Below are positions 20,571 to 30,370 of a stretch of DNA of 64,000 bases, in pieces. The notes beneath the pieces were generated by a model, which was not told the DNA's origin, searched no databases, and saw nothing but the letters and a program-made list of their open reading frames with translations. The stretch is taken from assembly GCF_900002575.1 (NCBI RefSeq), contig NZ_LN650648.1, positions 2,953,565 to 3,017,564 of the forward strand, in the 5' to 3' direction. Positions within the stretch are counted from its first letter, which is position 1. Every line of letters starts with the position of its first letter. The position numbers and the translations under genes are program-made. The stretch comes from Romboutsia hominis (GTDB lineage: Bacteria > Bacillota > Clostridia > Peptostreptococcales > Peptostreptococcaceae).

Positions 20571-22052
20571 ATGAATGTAAGAGTAAGATTTGCTCCAAGT
20601 CCAACTGGATTTGTACACATAGGTAGTTTAAGAACTGCTTTATATAACTACTTATTTGCAAAGAGAATGGGTGGAGAGTACATATTAAGAGTAGAAGACA
20701 CAGACCAAACTAGATTAGTGGATGGTGCAATAGAAAATATGCTTAATGCTATGAGTTGGGCTGGAGTTAATCATAGCGAAGGTGTTATGATAGATGAAAA
20801 TGGAAACATAACTCAAGTAGGTGAAAATGGGCCATATATACAATCTGAAAGATTAGATATATATAAAGATTATATAAAACAATTATTAGATAATGGACAA
20901 GCATACTACTGTTTCTGTACAAAAGAAAGATTAGACGAAGTAAGAGAAAAGCAAAAAGAAGCTGGAGAAACTCCAAGATACGATGGTCACTGTAGAGATC
21001 TTTCTAAAGAAGAAGTTGAAGCTAAGATAGCAGCAGGAGAACCTTACGTTATAAGATTAAAATTACCTGAAAATCATGTTATAAAATTCACTGACTTAGT
21101 TAGAGGTGAAACAGAATTTAACACTAATGATTTAGATGACCAAGTTTTAATAAAGACTGATGGATTCCCAACTTATCACTTTGCAGTTGTAGTTGATGAC
21201 CATTTAATGAAAATAACTCATGTTATAAGAGGAGAAGAATGGGTTTCTTCAACTCCAAAGCATGTTTACTTATATGAAGCATTTGGATGGGAAGCACCAA
21301 CATTTGTACATTTACCAAATATACTTAACAAAGAAAAGAAAAAGTTAAGTAAGAGACATGGTGATGTTGCAGTTGAAGACTTCAAGAAAAAAGGATATTT
21401 ACCACAAGGATTAGTTAACTATGTTGCATTAGTTGGCTGGTCTCCAGAAGACAACCAAGAAATATTCACTATGGAAGAATTAGAGAAAGCTTTCTCTGTA
21501 GAAAGAGTATCTAAGAGTGGTGGAGTATTTGATACAGAAAAACTAAACTGGGTTAACCAACATTATATAAAGGAAGCAGATGATAGCTACTTAACAGACT
21601 TAGCTATACCTTTCTTAGTTGAAGCTGGTCTTATAACAGAAGAAGAAGCTACTACTAAGTATGATTTTATAAAAGGAATGGTATCAGTTGTTAAAGAAAA
21701 ATTACAATATGTAAAAGAAATAACTGAACATGCTAATATATTCTTCTCAAATGAAGTTAAATTAGAAACTGAAGAATGTAGAGAATTCTTAAACTTAGAA
21801 CATATACCAACTTTAATAGATGCATTACAAACTAAGATAGAAAATGCAGAAGTTGTAGATGAAGCATTTGTTAAAGCTATGTTTAAAGAAATACAAAAAG
21901 AACACGGTATAAAAGGTAAAAACTTATTCATGGGTTCTAGAGTAATATTAACAGGACAAATGCATGGACCAGATTTACCAAAGACTATGGAAGTTCTAGG
22001 AAAAGAAAATTGTTTAGAGAGAATAGCATACGTTAAAAACAACATATTATAA
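20571..22052 (+). CDS. gltX: Glutamyl-tRNA synthetase
   Basis: Class I synthetase that attaches glutamate to tRNA-Glu; in many Clostridia it also misacylates tRNA-Gln for GatCAB correction. 493 residues. The N-terminal Rossmann domain carries the HIGH-type motif FVHIGSLRT (about 15-23), a cysteine-bearing stretch around [10 protein letters not shown], and the KMSKS-type motif KLSKRHGD (about 257-264). The helical anticodon-binding domain occupies the C-terminus. GAGGAGG is 10 bases before the ATG. It stands alone with a terminator behind it; cysE, often between gltX and cysS in Bacilli, is missing here. Confidence 0.97.
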   Translation: MNVRVRFAPSPTGFVHIGSLRTALYNYLFAKRMGGEYILRVEDTDQTRLVDGAIENMLNAMSWAGVNHSEGVMIDENGNITQVGENGPYIQSERLDIYKDYIKQLLDNGQAYYCFCTKERLDEVREKQKEAGETPRYDGHCRDLSKEEVEAKIAAGEPYVIRLKLPENHVIKFTDLVRGETEFNTNDLDDQVLIKTDGFPTYHFAVVVDDHLMKITHVIRGEEWVSSTPKHVYLYEAFGWEAPTFVHLPNILNKEKKKLSKRHGDVAVEDFKKKGYLPQGLVNYVALVGWSPEDNQEIFTMEELEKAFSVERVSKSGGVFDTEKLNWVNQHYIKEADDSYLTDLAIPFLVEAGLITEEEATTKYDFIKGMVSVVKEKLQYVKEITEHANIFFSNEVKLETEECREFLNLEHIPTLIDALQTKIENAEVVDEAFVKAMFKEIQKEHGIKGKNLFMGSRVILTGQMHGPDLPKTMEVLGKENCLERIAYVKNNIL

Positions 22053-22061
22053 TATGAAAAG

Positions 22062-22088
22062 AGCTCACCTAGTTAGGTGAGTTTTTTT
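22062..22088 (+). terminator. Terminator after gltX
   Basis: CTCACCTA and TAGGTGAG make an 8-bp stem followed by seven T. Confidence 0.9.
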
Positions 22089-22427
22089 ATTAATTTCAAC
22101 ATAGATTATATAAATAGCATTAAATAATAATTATATTTATTTTAAAATTTTACTAAATATATTATATTCAAAAAATGTAGCATATCTAGGAGTTTTATAT
22201 ATAATAAGAGAAATAAACAAAATAGAAAGAAAGAAATATATGTTAATTTTTAGTACTATGAAGAGTAAAAAATTATTTGTGTAGTATTTTGATGAAAAGA
22301 TTTATGGGTATAACTAAAGGGATTATTTAAAACAAAGTTAATATATAAAAAGCATAAGAAAATAAATTATTTGAAAAGTTATTTTTAAAATACAATATAG
22401 TTTTACTTTATACCAGGGAGGGTAACT
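22089..22427 (+). other. Intergenic region before the 51-residue gene
   Basis: About 340 AT-rich bases. I see no gene, no clear promoter and no riboswitch core. The only defined element is the AGGGAGGG ribosome site at its 3' end (22414-22421). Confidence 0.55.
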
Positions 22428-22583
22428 ATGTATAGTAATAATAAAGATGATATAAAAAAAGAATTGAAAAGTTTATGTGCAGATTATGTTAACATACTAG
22501 AGAAGTTAAAAAAAGAAAAAATTATAAGTGAAGAAACTTATAATACTTGTTCCTTAAAAAAAATTTCATTTTTAGAAGAATAA
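22428..22583 (+). CDS. Small hypothetical protein, 51 residues
   Basis: I do not recognise this protein. The support is an ATG 6 bases after a near-perfect ribosome site (CAGGGAGGG, 22413-22421), a clean 51-codon frame and a composition like real genes. The product is acidic-basic mixed and mostly helical in appearance (KKELKSLCADYVNILEKLKK), with two cysteines and no signal peptide or membrane segment. It lies alone between the gltX terminator and cysS, with about 140 bases to cysS, so it could be its own transcript or the head of the cysS unit. A regulatory leader peptide is less likely, because it lacks runs of one codon and no attenuator follows. Confidence 0.6.
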   Translation: MYSNNKDDIKKELKSLCADYVNILEKLKKEKIISEETYNTCSLKKISFLEE

Positions 22584-22721
22584 ACCTATAATTTTTTTGC
22601 AATCAGATTTTTTTAAAATCATAAGGACATAATAGTAGTACTATTAATTGTAAAGAATTTAAACTATAATATAATATATAGATAGTTAAGAAATAATATA
22701 ACAATCAGTGAGGTGATAAGA

Positions 22722-24119
22722 GTGAAGTTATACAATACATTAACAAGAACAAAAGAAGAATTTGTTCCATTAGAAGAAGGAAAGGTAAAAATGTATGTGT
22801 GTGGACCTACAGTTTACAACTATATACATATAGGTAATGCTAGACCTTTCATAATGTTTGATACACTTAGAAGATATTTAGAATATAGAGGTTTTGATGT
22901 AACTTACGTTCAAAACTTTACAGATGTAGATGATAAAATAATAAAAAGAGGTCATGAAGAAAACATAGCACCAGAAGAAGTGGCTAATAAATACATAAAT
23001 GAGTATTTTGTTGATGCTGATGGATTAGGAATAAAAAGAGCAGATGTTCATCCTAGAGTAACAGATAACATACAACAAATAATAGATTTTGTTAAGGAAT
23101 TAGAAGAAAAAGGATATGCTTATGAATCTAACGGAGATGTATACTTTGACACTAAAAAATTTGAAGGATACGGAAAACTTTCTAAACAAAATCAAGACGA
23201 TTTAGAAGCTGGAGCAAGAATAGAAGTTAATAGTCAAAAGAGACATCCAATGGATTTCGTTCTTTGGAAAGCAAAAAAAGAAGGAGAACCAGGATGGGAA
23301 AGTCCATGGGGAGAAGGTAGACCAGGATGGCATATAGAATGTTCAGTTATGTCTAAGAGATACTTAGGTGAAACTATAGATATACATGCTGGAGGTCAAG
23401 ATTTAACATTCCCTCACCATGAAAATGAAATAGCTCAAAGTGAAGCTAGAAGTGGAAAAACTTTCTCTAATTATTGGGTACACAATGGATACATAAACAT
23501 AAACAATGAAAAAATGAGTAAATCTCTAGGAAACTTCTTTACAGTAAGAGAGATATCTGAAAAATATGATTTAGAAATAGTAAGATTCTTCATGTTATCT
23601 GCACATTACAGAAATCCAGTTAACTTCAGTGATGAAATGTTAGCACAAGCTAAAGCAGGGCTTGAAAGACTTTACAATGCTAAAGAAAAATTAGAATTCA
23701 CAATAGAAAACTTAAAAGAAAGTTCTTTAACTGAAGGAGAAAAAGATTTAGTATCTGAATTAAATAGTTACAGAGAAAAGTTTATAAACGCTATGGAAGA
23801 TGACTTAAATACAGCAGATGCAATAAGTGCTATATTTGAATTATCTAAGTTTATAAACACTAATGTAAATGAAAATTCTTCTTTAGAATTTGCTAAATTA
23901 TGTCTAGATGAATTTAATGAATTAACTTCTGTATTAAATATAGTTAATAAGAAAAATGATGATATATTAGATGAAGAAATAGAAAATCTTATACAAAAAA
24001 GAGTAGATGCTAAGAAAAATAAAGATTATAAATTAGCAGATGATATAAGACAAGAGTTATTAGAAAAAGGCATAATACTAGAAGATACTAGACAAGGAAC
24101 TAAGTGGAAGAGAGCATAA
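22722..24119 (+). CDS. cysS: Cysteinyl-tRNA synthetase
   Basis: Charges tRNA-Cys. A class I enzyme of 465 residues. Typical motifs are the zinc-site cysteine in [18 protein letters not shown] (the HIGH motif at about 35-38), [10 protein letters not shown], the [11 protein letters not shown] histidines and the [10 protein letters not shown] loop (about 265). I chose GTG at 22722 because GAGGTGAT lies 6 bases before it and the product then begins MKLYNTLTR as in the family; an in-frame GTG at 22713 falls inside that ribosome site. No T-box is seen upstream. It is followed after 2 bases by mrnC. Confidence 0.96.
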   Translation: MKLYNTLTRTKEEFVPLEEGKVKMYVCGPTVYNYIHIGNARPFIMFDTLRRYLEYRGFDVTYVQNFTDVDDKIIKRGHEENIAPEEVANKYINEYFVDADGLGIKRADVHPRVTDNIQQIIDFVKELEEKGYAYESNGDVYFDTKKFEGYGKLSKQNQDDLEAGARIEVNSQKRHPMDFVLWKAKKEGEPGWESPWGEGRPGWHIECSVMSKRYLGETIDIHAGGQDLTFPHHENEIAQSEARSGKTFSNYWVHNGYININNEKMSKSLGNFFTVREISEKYDLEIVRFFMLSAHYRNPVNFSDEMLAQAKAGLERLYNAKEKLEFTIENLKESSLTEGEKDLVSELNSYREKFINAMEDDLNTADAISAIFELSKFINTNVNENSSLEFAKLCLDEFNELTSVLNIVNKKNDDILDEEIENLIQKRVDAKKNKDYKLADDIRQELLEKGIILEDTRQGTKWKRA

Positions 24120-24121
24120 TT

Positions 24122-24517
24122 ATGAATAGAACGGAATTAATAACAATGTCTCCATTAGTATTAGCCTATATAGGTGATACAATATATGAGTCATATATAA
24201 GAGAGTATCTAATAAGAAAGAACATCAACAAAAAGGTCAATGACCTTCACAAGTCAGCTATAAAGTATGTTAATGCTAAGGCACAGGCGACAGTAATGCA
24301 TGAAATAGAAGATGAGTTAAGTGAAGATGAATTAAGAATCTACAAAAGAGGTAGAAATCAAAAATCTCATACTTCTCCTAAAAATGCAGATATTATAGAC
24401 TATAAATGTGCAACTGGGTTCGAAGCTTTAGTGGGATATCTACATTTAGGCGGAGAGAAAGATAGGCTTGACTACATAGTTGAAAAAGGCATAAATATCA
24501 TAGAAAAAAATATGTAA
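24122..24517 (+). CDS. mrnC: Mini-ribonuclease III
   Basis: Dimeric double-strand RNase made of an RNase III catalytic domain without the dsRNA-binding domain; in Bacillus it matures both ends of 23S rRNA. 131 residues, with the catalytic segment SPLVLAYIGDTIYESYIREYL near the start and the second acidic region at DYKCATGFEALVGYL. I chose ATG 24122, 2 bases after cysS, with GGAAGAGAG overlapping the end of cysS as the ribosome site. Its likely target, the pre-23S helix, is encoded at the start of this window. Confidence 0.94.
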   Translation: MNRTELITMSPLVLAYIGDTIYESYIREYLIRKNINKKVNDLHKSAIKYVNAKAQATVMHEIEDELSEDELRIYKRGRNQKSHTSPKNADIIDYKCATGFEALVGYLHLGGEKDRLDYIVEKGINIIEKNM

Positions 24518-24544
24518 AGGTATTGTTAAAAACAATACCTTTTT
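24516..24544 (+). terminator. Terminator after mrnC
   Basis: AAAGGTATTGTT and AACAATACCTTT pair perfectly around a 4-base loop and end in T5, directly after the mrnC stop. Confidence 0.88.
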
Positions 24545-24651
24545 ATATACGAGTATATATACTTTTTTATGATAGACAAAATAAATAAAAAAATATAATT
24601 TTAATATTGTATAATAAAAAATATGAATATTTTAAGGAAGAGGTTTTAGAG

Positions 24652-25410
24652 ATGAAAGTAAAATTATTAGCACATACACCAGAACCAGAAAAGGTAATAT
24701 CAATGGCTGCAAAACTATGTTATTCAGCAGTAGGGGTGGATCAAATAGAAGAAAATCTAACAGATGAATCGGTAGATAGATTTCTAAATATGTTAATAAA
24801 TATAGGGCATGAATCTCCATTAGAGCATGTATCATTTACATTTGCAGTTGAAGGAATATCAAGAGCTTGTTCTCACCAATTAGTTAGACATCGTATAGCA
24901 AGCTATTCACAACAAAGTCAAAGGTATGTAAAGTTAGATCAATTTGAGTATATAGTACCACCAGAGATAGAAGCAGTAAAAGAAGCTAAAGAAGTATTTA
25001 TACAAGCTATGGAAGAAGATCAAAAATCATATGATAAATTAGTGGATATATTATTTGATAAACATTATAATAATATGATAAAAGATGGAAAAAATGAAAA
25101 AGAAGCTAAAAGACAAGCTGAAAAGAAAGCAATAGAAGATGCTAGATATGTATTTCCTAATGCATGTGAAACAAAAGTAGTATTTACTATGAATACAAGA
25201 AGTTTATATAATTTCTTAAATCATAGATGCTGTGAGAGGGCACAATGGGAAATAAGAGAGCTATCAATAGAAATGCTAAGACAATTAAAGCAAGTAGCTC
25301 CAATCTTATTTAAAAATATAGGACCTAAATGTGTAAAAGGACCTTGCCCAGAAGGTAACATGACATGTGGGAATATAGTTCAGATAAGAGACAAGTTTAA
25401 AAATTTATAG
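24652..25410 (+). CDS. thyX: Flavin-dependent thymidylate synthase
   Basis: Makes dTMP from dUMP using FAD, NADPH and methylenetetrahydrofolate, with no relation to ThyA. 252 residues. The ThyX signature RHRxxSxxxxSQRY is present as [14 protein letters not shown] (about 79-92). The substrate-binding segment [22 protein letters not shown] follows the family pattern. I chose ATG 24652, preceded by AAGGAAGAGG; an upstream TTG at 24607 lacks support. The insertion of about 50 charged residues in the middle ([14 protein letters not shown]) is common in clostridial forms. Confidence 0.96.
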   Translation: MKVKLLAHTPEPEKVISMAAKLCYSAVGVDQIEENLTDESVDRFLNMLINIGHESPLEHVSFTFAVEGISRACSHQLVRHRIASYSQQSQRYVKLDQFEYIVPPEIEAVKEAKEVFIQAMEEDQKSYDKLVDILFDKHYNNMIKDGKNEKEAKRQAEKKAIEDARYVFPNACETKVVFTMNTRSLYNFLNHRCCERAQWEIRELSIEMLRQLKQVAPILFKNIGPKCVKGPCPEGNMTCGNIVQIRDKFKNL

Positions 25411-25422
25411 GCGGTGAAAGAA

Positions 25423-26157
25423 TTGGCAAGTATAGAAGGTAGAAATCCTGTAATAGAAGCAATAAAAAATGGTAGAGAAATAGATAAGATAATGGTATCT
25501 AACTCTGCAAAAGAAGGATCAATAAAAAAAATAATAGCAATGGCTAAAGAAAAGAACATAATAGTTCAATATGTTGATAAGCATAAATTAGATGAAATTA
25601 GTACAAGTCACTCTCATCAAGGTGTAATAGCTCAAGTAAGTGAACTTAAGTATTGGGAATTAGATGATTTAATAGATAGTGTTAAAGAAAAAGGAGAAGA
25701 TCCATTTTTTATAATACTAGATGAAATAACAGACCCTCACAATTTAGGTTCAATAATTAGAACAGCAGATGCAGTTGGAGCTCATGGGGTTATAATACCA
25801 AAAAGAAGATCAGTTCACGTTACCCCAGTAGTTGCTAAAGCATCAGCAGGAGCTGTAGAATATGTACCTATATGTAAGGTAACTAATATAGTTAATACGA
25901 TAAAGAGACTAAAAGAAGAAGGACTATGGATAGCAGCAGCTGATATGGATGGACAAGTATTTTATGAGCAAAACCTTACAGGTTCAATAGGTCTTGTAAT
26001 AGGAAGTGAAGGTTTTGGTATATCTAGATTAGTTAAACAAAACTGCGACTTCACTATAAAAATGCCTATGATAGGTAATGTTACATCGCTAAATGCATCT
26101 GTAGCAGGTGGAATACTTCTTTATGAGATATTTAAACAAAGATCAGGTGTAAAATAA
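25423..26157 (+). CDS. rlmB: 23S rRNA (guanosine-2'-O-)-methyltransferase RlmB
   Basis: SpoU/TrmH-family methylase expected to modify the ribose of G2251 in 23S rRNA (E. coli numbering). 244 residues. An N-terminal L30e-like substrate-binding domain (about 1-75) is followed by the SPOUT knot, with the three motifs NLGSIIRTADAVGAHG, IGSEGFGISRL and NVTSLNASVAGGILLYE. I chose TTG 25423, 6 bases after AGGCGGTG; GTG 25414 lies inside that ribosome site. The next gene begins one base after the stop, so the two are coupled. Confidence 0.93.
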   Translation: MASIEGRNPVIEAIKNGREIDKIMVSNSAKEGSIKKIIAMAKEKNIIVQYVDKHKLDEISTSHSHQGVIAQVSELKYWELDDLIDSVKEKGEDPFFIILDEITDPHNLGSIIRTADAVGAHGVIIPKRRSVHVTPVVAKASAGAVEYVPICKVTNIVNTIKRLKEEGLWIAAADMDGQVFYEQNLTGSIGLVIGSEGFGISRLVKQNCDFTIKMPMIGNVTSLNASVAGGILLYEIFKQRSGVK

Positions 26158-26158
26158 A

Positions 26159-26686
26159 TTGAGAAGAAATGTAAAAAGTTATCTAATAATAGATGGTTAC
26201 AATATAATAAACGCATGGGATGAATTAAAGGACATTGCTCAAACAAGTCTAGAAAGTGCTAGGGAAAAATTAATAGACATAATAATCGAATATGCTGAAT
26301 TTACAGGAAGAAAAGCTATAATAGTGTTTGATGCATATAATGTAAAGCATAGTAGAGAAACTGTAGAAGACAGGAAATATATAACTGTGGTATACACTAG
26401 AGAGCATCAAACTGCAGATAGCTACATAGAAAAATTTATAAGTACTCTTTCCAGATACGACGATATAAAAGTTGCTACAAATGATTATGCAGAACAGCAA
26501 ATTATTTTAGGAAAAGGAGCAACAAGAATATCTGCCAGAGAGTTAAAGTTAGACTTAGACAAAGCTAAGTCGAATATAAGGGAAAAAAACAGTAGTAACC
26601 AAAAAAAGATACAGCGAAATTGGTTAGAAGAAAGATTAGATAAAGAGACATTGTCGAAACTTGAGAACATTCGTAGAATGCATTGA
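26159..26686 (+). CDS. rae1: Ribosome-associated endoribonuclease Rae1 (YacP, NYN domain)
   Basis: 175-residue PIN-like NYN-domain nuclease of the YacP family. The N-terminal LIIDGYNIINAW holds the first active-site Asp; VFDAYNVKHSRE and ADSYIEKF carry further acidic residues. In B. subtilis, Rae1 cleaves mRNA in the ribosomal A site in a translation-dependent way. The start is TTG, one base after rlmB, with AGGTG about 10 bases upstream. The gene overlaps the -35 element of the sigH promoter. The cysS-mrnC-rlmB-yacP-sigH order is a conserved Firmicutes block. Confidence 0.9.
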   Translation: MRRNVKSYLIIDGYNIINAWDELKDIAQTSLESAREKLIDIIIEYAEFTGRKAIIVFDAYNVKHSRETVEDRKYITVVYTREHQTADSYIEKFISTLSRYDDIKVATNDYAEQQIILGKGATRISARELKLDLDKAKSNIREKNSSNQKKIQRNWLEERLDKETLSKLENIRRMH

Positions 26687-26712
26687 AATTACTAAAATTA
26701 TTCGCTTATAAT
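26683..26712 (+). promoter_or_regulatory. Promoter of sigH
   Basis: TTGAAA (26683-26688), 18 bases, TATAAT (26707-26712), ending 35 bases before the sigH ATG. The -35 overlaps the rae1 stop codon. Confidence 0.65.
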
Positions 26713-26747
26713 ATAGCTATGAAAATGTTTTATTGGGGGAGATTTAC

Positions 26748-27395
26748 ATGTTCGTAGCTAATGACGAAAAATATGGGTTAATAGATAATTCGCAACAAGA
26801 TGAGTATGAAATAGTATTAAAAGCGAGTAAGGGGGATACAATAGCATTAGAATATATTATAAAAAAATATAAAAATTTCGTTAAAGCAAAAGCGAAATCA
26901 TATTTTTTAATAGGGGCAGACAAAGAAGATATAATACAAGAAGGTATGATAGGTTTATACAAAGCAGTTAGAGATTTTGATGCTACTAAAACAAATTCTT
27001 TTAGAGGATTTGCTGAAATATGCATAACTAGACAAATAATAACTGCTATAAAAACAGCAACTAGGCAAAAACATATACCGTTAAATTCCTACATATCATT
27101 AAATAAACCGATATATGATGAGGAGTCTGATAGAACTCTTTTAGATATAATAGCAACAAGCATAGTTAGTGATCCAGAAGAGCTTATAATAAGTAAAGAG
27201 GAGCTAAAACACATTCAAAGTAAGATGGATGAGCTTTTAAGTGATCTAGAACAAGAAGTATTAGAACTATACTTAAATGGTAAGTCTTATCAGTATATAG
27301 CAGACAAGCTTGGAAGAGATGTAAAATCAATAGATAATGCTCTTCAAAGAGTCAAGAGAAAATTAGAAAAACATCTTGAAAACAGGAATAATTAA
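26748..27395 (+). CDS. sigH: RNA polymerase sigma-H factor
   Basis: Alternative sigma factor of the sigma-70 family that drives early stationary-phase and sporulation genes in Bacillus and Clostridia. 215 residues. Region 2 is clear (DIIQEGMIGLYKAVRDFD, then SFRGFAEICITRQIITAIKTA), and region 4 contains EQEVLELYLNGKSYQYIADKLG with a helix-turn-helix. Region 3 is short, as in SigH. I chose ATG 26748 after GGGGGAG; a TTG at 26733 would sit inside that ribosome site. It has its own promoter. Confidence 0.95.
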   Translation: MFVANDEKYGLIDNSQQDEYEIVLKASKGDTIALEYIIKKYKNFVKAKAKSYFLIGADKEDIIQEGMIGLYKAVRDFDATKTNSFRGFAEICITRQIITAIKTATRQKHIPLNSYISLNKPIYDEESDRTLLDIIATSIVSDPEELIISKEELKHIQSKMDELLSDLEQEVLELYLNGKSYQYIADKLGRDVKSIDNALQRVKRKLEKHLENRNN

Positions 27396-27464
27396 TAGTA
27401 AAATACTTATCATAAGCTTAATGTAAGCTATAACTAATAATATAAAAACAGGAGGTATTTCAAA

Positions 27465-28658
27465 ATGGCTAAAGCTAAATTTGAAAGAAATAAACCACAT
27501 GTTAATATAGGAACTATAGGTCACGTTGACCACGGTAAAACTACATTAACAGCTGCAATAACAAAAACTTTATTCGATAGATATCAATTAGGAGAAGCAG
27601 TAGATTTCGCTAACATAGATAAAGCTCCAGAAGAAAGAGAAAGAGGAATCACAATATCAACTGCTCACGTTGAATACGAAACTCCAAACAGACACTACGC
27701 ACACGTTGACTGTCCAGGACATGCTGACTACGTTAAGAACATGATAACAGGAGCAGCTCAAATGGATGGTGCTATATTAGTTTGTTCAGCAACTGATGGA
27801 CCAATGCCTCAAACAAGAGAGCATATATTATTATCAAGACAAGTTGGTGTACCATACATAGTAGTATTCTTAAACAAGTGTGATATGGTAGACGACGAAG
27901 AATTATTAGAGTTAGTTGAAATGGAAGTTAGAGACTTATTAAATGAGTACGAATTCCCAGGAGATGACACTCCAATAGTAAGAGGATCTGCTTTAATGGC
28001 ATTACAAGATTCTTCTTCAGAGTGGGGAGACAAAATAGTTGAATTATTCGAGCAAATAGATGAATATATACCAGCTCCAGAAAGAGACGTTGACAAAGAC
28101 TTCTTAATGCCAGTAGAAGACGTATTCTCTATAACAGGTAGAGGAACAGTTGCTACAGGTAGAGTTGAAAGAGGAGTATTAAAGGTTCAAGACGAAGTTG
28201 AAATAGTAGGACTTGCTGACGAGCCAAGAAAAGTTGTAGTAACAGGAGTAGAAATGTTCAGAAAGTTATTAGACCAAGCACAAGCTGGAGATAACATAGG
28301 AGCATTAATAAGAGGTGTACAAAGAAATGAAATAGAAAGAGGACAAGTTATGGCTAAGCCAGGAACAGTTAAGCCTCACACTAAGTTCAATGCAGAAGTA
28401 TACGTTCTTAAAAAAGAAGAAGGTGGAAGACATACTCCATTCTTCGATGGATACAGACCACAATTCTACTTCAGAACAACTGACGTAACAGGAACTTGTA
28501 AGTTACCAGAAGGTACAGAAATGGTTATGCCTGGAGATAACATACAAATGACTATAGAGTTAATAAACTCAATAGCAATAGAAGAAGGATTAAGATTCGC
28601 GATAAGAGAAGGTGGAAGAACAGTAGCATCAGGTGTTGTTGCTTCTATAATAGAGTAA
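27465..28658 (+). CDS. tuf: Elongation factor Tu, copy 1
   Basis: GTPase that delivers aminoacyl-tRNA to the ribosome. 397 residues, with P-loop GHVDHGKT (about 19-26), DCPGHADY (catalytic His in the DxPGH motif), NKCD, and domains II and III intact. The ribosome site is AGGAGG. The protein is identical to the second copy at 43235. By eye the two genes differ at only five silent positions: four in the first 60 bases, one near the end. In between lies a run of 1,079 identical bases. It stands between sigH and rpmG with its own terminator. Confidence 0.98.
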   Translation: MAKAKFERNKPHVNIGTIGHVDHGKTTLTAAITKTLFDRYQLGEAVDFANIDKAPEERERGITISTAHVEYETPNRHYAHVDCPGHADYVKNMITGAAQMDGAILVCSATDGPMPQTREHILLSRQVGVPYIVVFLNKCDMVDDEELLELVEMEVRDLLNEYEFPGDDTPIVRGSALMALQDSSSEWGDKIVELFEQIDEYIPAPERDVDKDFLMPVEDVFSITGRGTVATGRVERGVLKVQDEVEIVGLADEPRKVVVTGVEMFRKLLDQAQAGDNIGALIRGVQRNEIERGQVMAKPGTVKPHTKFNAEVYVLKKEEGGRHTPFFDGYRPQFYFRTTDVTGTCKLPEGTEMVMPGDNIQMTIELINSIAIEEGLRFAIREGGRTVASGVVASIIE

Positions 28659-28688
28659 TCTTTTCTTAGGTGATTAATCTATAGATAA

Positions 28689-28717
28689 AAGAGGGGTTTT
28701 AACCCCCTCTTTTTTTA
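28689..28717 (+). terminator. Terminator after tuf copy 1
   Basis: AGAGGGGTT and AACCCCCTCT form a GC-rich stem followed by T7. Confidence 0.93.
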
Positions 28718-28738
28718 AAGAGAGAAACCACAAAAACA

Positions 28739-28767
28739 TTGACACCACTATAATTTTGTGATAACTT
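28739..28767 (+). promoter_or_regulatory. Promoter of rpmG-secE-nusG-rplKA
   Basis: TTGACA (28739-28744), 17 bases, TAACTT (28762-28767) with an extended TGA just before the -10. It lies between the tuf terminator and rpmG, about 110 bases upstream of the start. Confidence 0.6.
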
Positions 28768-28877
28768 ATACAAGGTAATGATTCAGGAAGGTAATAATAC
28801 CTCAATAAATAATTAAGGTGTTATATTATTATATATATATTAATTATTATTGCATAAAAAAGTTGGAGGTGTAGCAG

Positions 28878-29027
28878 ATGAGAGTTAAAGTAACTTTAGC
28901 ATGTACAGAGTGTAATCAAAGAAACTACAACACTACTAAGAACAAGAAAAACAACCCAGACAGAATAGAATTACAAAAATACTGTAGATTCTGTAAGAAG
29001 CACACTACTCACAAAGAAACAAAATAG
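28878..29027 (+). CDS. rpmG: 50S ribosomal protein L33
   Basis: A 49-residue ribosomal protein of the large subunit, near the E site. The zinc-binding form is shown by CTEC (9-12) and CRFC (36-39). GGAGGTG precedes the ATG (28878). It is followed 22 bases later by secE, the usual rpmG-secE-nusG order. An alternative zinc-free L33 may exist elsewhere, as in Bacillus. Confidence 0.96.
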   Translation: MRVKVTLACTECNQRNYNTTKNKKNNPDRIELQKYCRFCKKHTTHKETK

Positions 29028-29049
29028 TTTTTTATAAGGAGTGGATTAA

Positions 29050-29274
29050 ATGGCTGCCCAAGCAAATCAAGGCGCAGGAACTAAGAAAAAGAGAACTGGT
29101 TTAGTATCTTATATAAAAGAAACAAAACAAGAACTTAGTAGAGTTTCATGGCCAAGTAGGAAAGAATTACTTAAAAATACAGGGGTAGTTTTAACTGTAG
29201 TTATTTCATCTACTATATTAGTGTGGGTTTTAGATAGTGTATTATCTGGTGCACTAGGGCTGATACTAAAATAG
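29050..29274 (+). CDS. secE: Preprotein translocase subunit SecE
   Basis: A 74-residue subunit that clamps SecY in the inner-membrane secretion channel. The short form has an amphipathic segment, YIKETKQELSRVSWPSRKEL (about 21-40), with the conserved W-P-S-R, then one membrane helix (VVLTVVISSTILVWVLDSVL). AAGGAGTG precedes the ATG. nusG follows after 15 bases. SecY, its partner, is at 54329. Confidence 0.95.
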   Translation: MAAQANQGAGTKKKRTGLVSYIKETKQELSRVSWPSRKELLKNTGVVLTVVISSTILVWVLDSVLSGALGLILK

Positions 29275-29289
29275 AAAAGGAGAATCAAA

Positions 29290-29832
29290 ATGTCGGAATT
29301 ACAAGAAGCAAGATGGTATGTTGCACATACTTATTCAGGACATGAGAATAAGGTTAAAGCTACGATAGAAAAAGCTGTAAAAACTAGAGGTATGGAAGAC
29401 TACATAAAGCAAGTAGTTGTACCTACTGAAGATGTAGTTGAAACTACTAAAACAGGGAAAGAAAAAACTAGACAACGTAAGATATTTCCAGGTTATGTTC
29501 TAGTAAAAATGATAATCACTGATGAATCTTGGTATGTCGTAAGAAATACTAAGGGAGTTACTGGATTTGTTGGACCAGGGTCTAAGCCAGTACCATTAAG
29601 TGAAGATGAAGTACTAGCTATGGGCATAGAATTAACTGAACCTAAAATAGGTAACAGCGATATCGACTTAGAAATAGGAGATGCTGTTGAAGTTTCAAAC
29701 GGACCATTCGCTGGACAAGTAGGTACAGTTGAAGCGATAGACGTAGAAGCTAAAGAAGTTAAAGTGTGCATAGATGCATTTGGAAAGAAGACTCTATTTG
29801 TTGTAGAGTCAGATAGTATAGAGAAATTATAA
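29290..29832 (+). CDS. nusG: Transcription termination/antitermination protein NusG
   Basis: Binds RNA polymerase and modulates pausing and termination. 180 residues. The NGN domain (about 1-115) includes WYVAHTYSGHENKVKATIEKA and FPGYVLVKM; the KOW domain follows (about 128-160) with VSNGPFAGQVGTVEAID. In Bacillus NusG stimulates attenuation in the rplJL leader; a matching leader lies at 31138. AAAGGAG is the ribosome site. Confidence 0.97.
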   Translation: MSELQEARWYVAHTYSGHENKVKATIEKAVKTRGMEDYIKQVVVPTEDVVETTKTGKEKTRQRKIFPGYVLVKMIITDESWYVVRNTKGVTGFVGPGSKPVPLSEDEVLAMGIELTEPKIGNSDIDLEIGDAVEVSNGPFAGQVGTVEAIDVEAKEVKVCIDAFGKKTLFVVESDSIEKL

Positions 29833-29868
29833 TAGTTACTCAAATATAAAAATAAGGAGGTACGAAAA

Positions 29869-30294
29869 ATGGCTAAAAAAGTTATAGGTCAAATAAAATT
29901 ACAAATACCTGCAGGAAAGGCTACTCCAGCACCACCAGTTGGTCCAGCATTAGGACAACACGGTGTTAACATAATGGGATTCACAAAAGAATTCAATGCT
30001 AAGACTGCAGATCAAGCTGGAATGATAATACCAGTTGTTATAACTGTATACCAAGATAGATCATTCTCATTCATAACAAAAACTCCACCAGCTGCAGTAT
30101 TATTAAAGAAAGCTGCTGGTTTAGATACTGCATCAGGAGAACCAAACAAGAAGAAGGTTGCTACTTTATCTTCAGCTAAGATAAGAGAAATAGCTGAATT
30201 AAAGATGCCTGACTTAAACGCTGCTTCAGTAGAATCTGCTATGAGAATGATAGCTGGTACTGCAAGAAGTATGGGAATCGTTGTAGAAGACTAA
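29869..30294 (+). CDS. rplK: 50S ribosomal protein L11
   Basis: Ribosomal protein of the GTPase-associated centre, binding 23S together with L10. 141 residues, usual length. The proline-rich N-terminal segment [19 protein letters not shown] is the classic L11 signature and interacts with thiopeptide antibiotics. AAGGAGG lies 10 bases before the ATG. A pair of small hairpins (30311-30342) separates it from rplA. Confidence 0.98.
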   Translation: MAKKVIGQIKLQIPAGKATPAPPVGPALGQHGVNIMGFTKEFNAKTADQAGMIIPVVITVYQDRSFSFITKTPPAAVLLKKAAGLDTASGEPNKKKVATLSSAKIREIAELKMPDLNAASVESAMRMIAGTARSMGIVVED

Positions 30295-30370
30295 TTTCAA
30301 ATAAATTAGACACTTCTTTAAGAAGTGGGAGGTTTAAAAACCGAATATAACCACAAGGAGGAAAATAAAA

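Noticed and set aside
27809-28096. A 95-codon minus-strand frame present in both tuf copies
   Set aside because: It recurs only because the tuf genes are identical; the Ser/Asn-rich product is typical of shadow frames.
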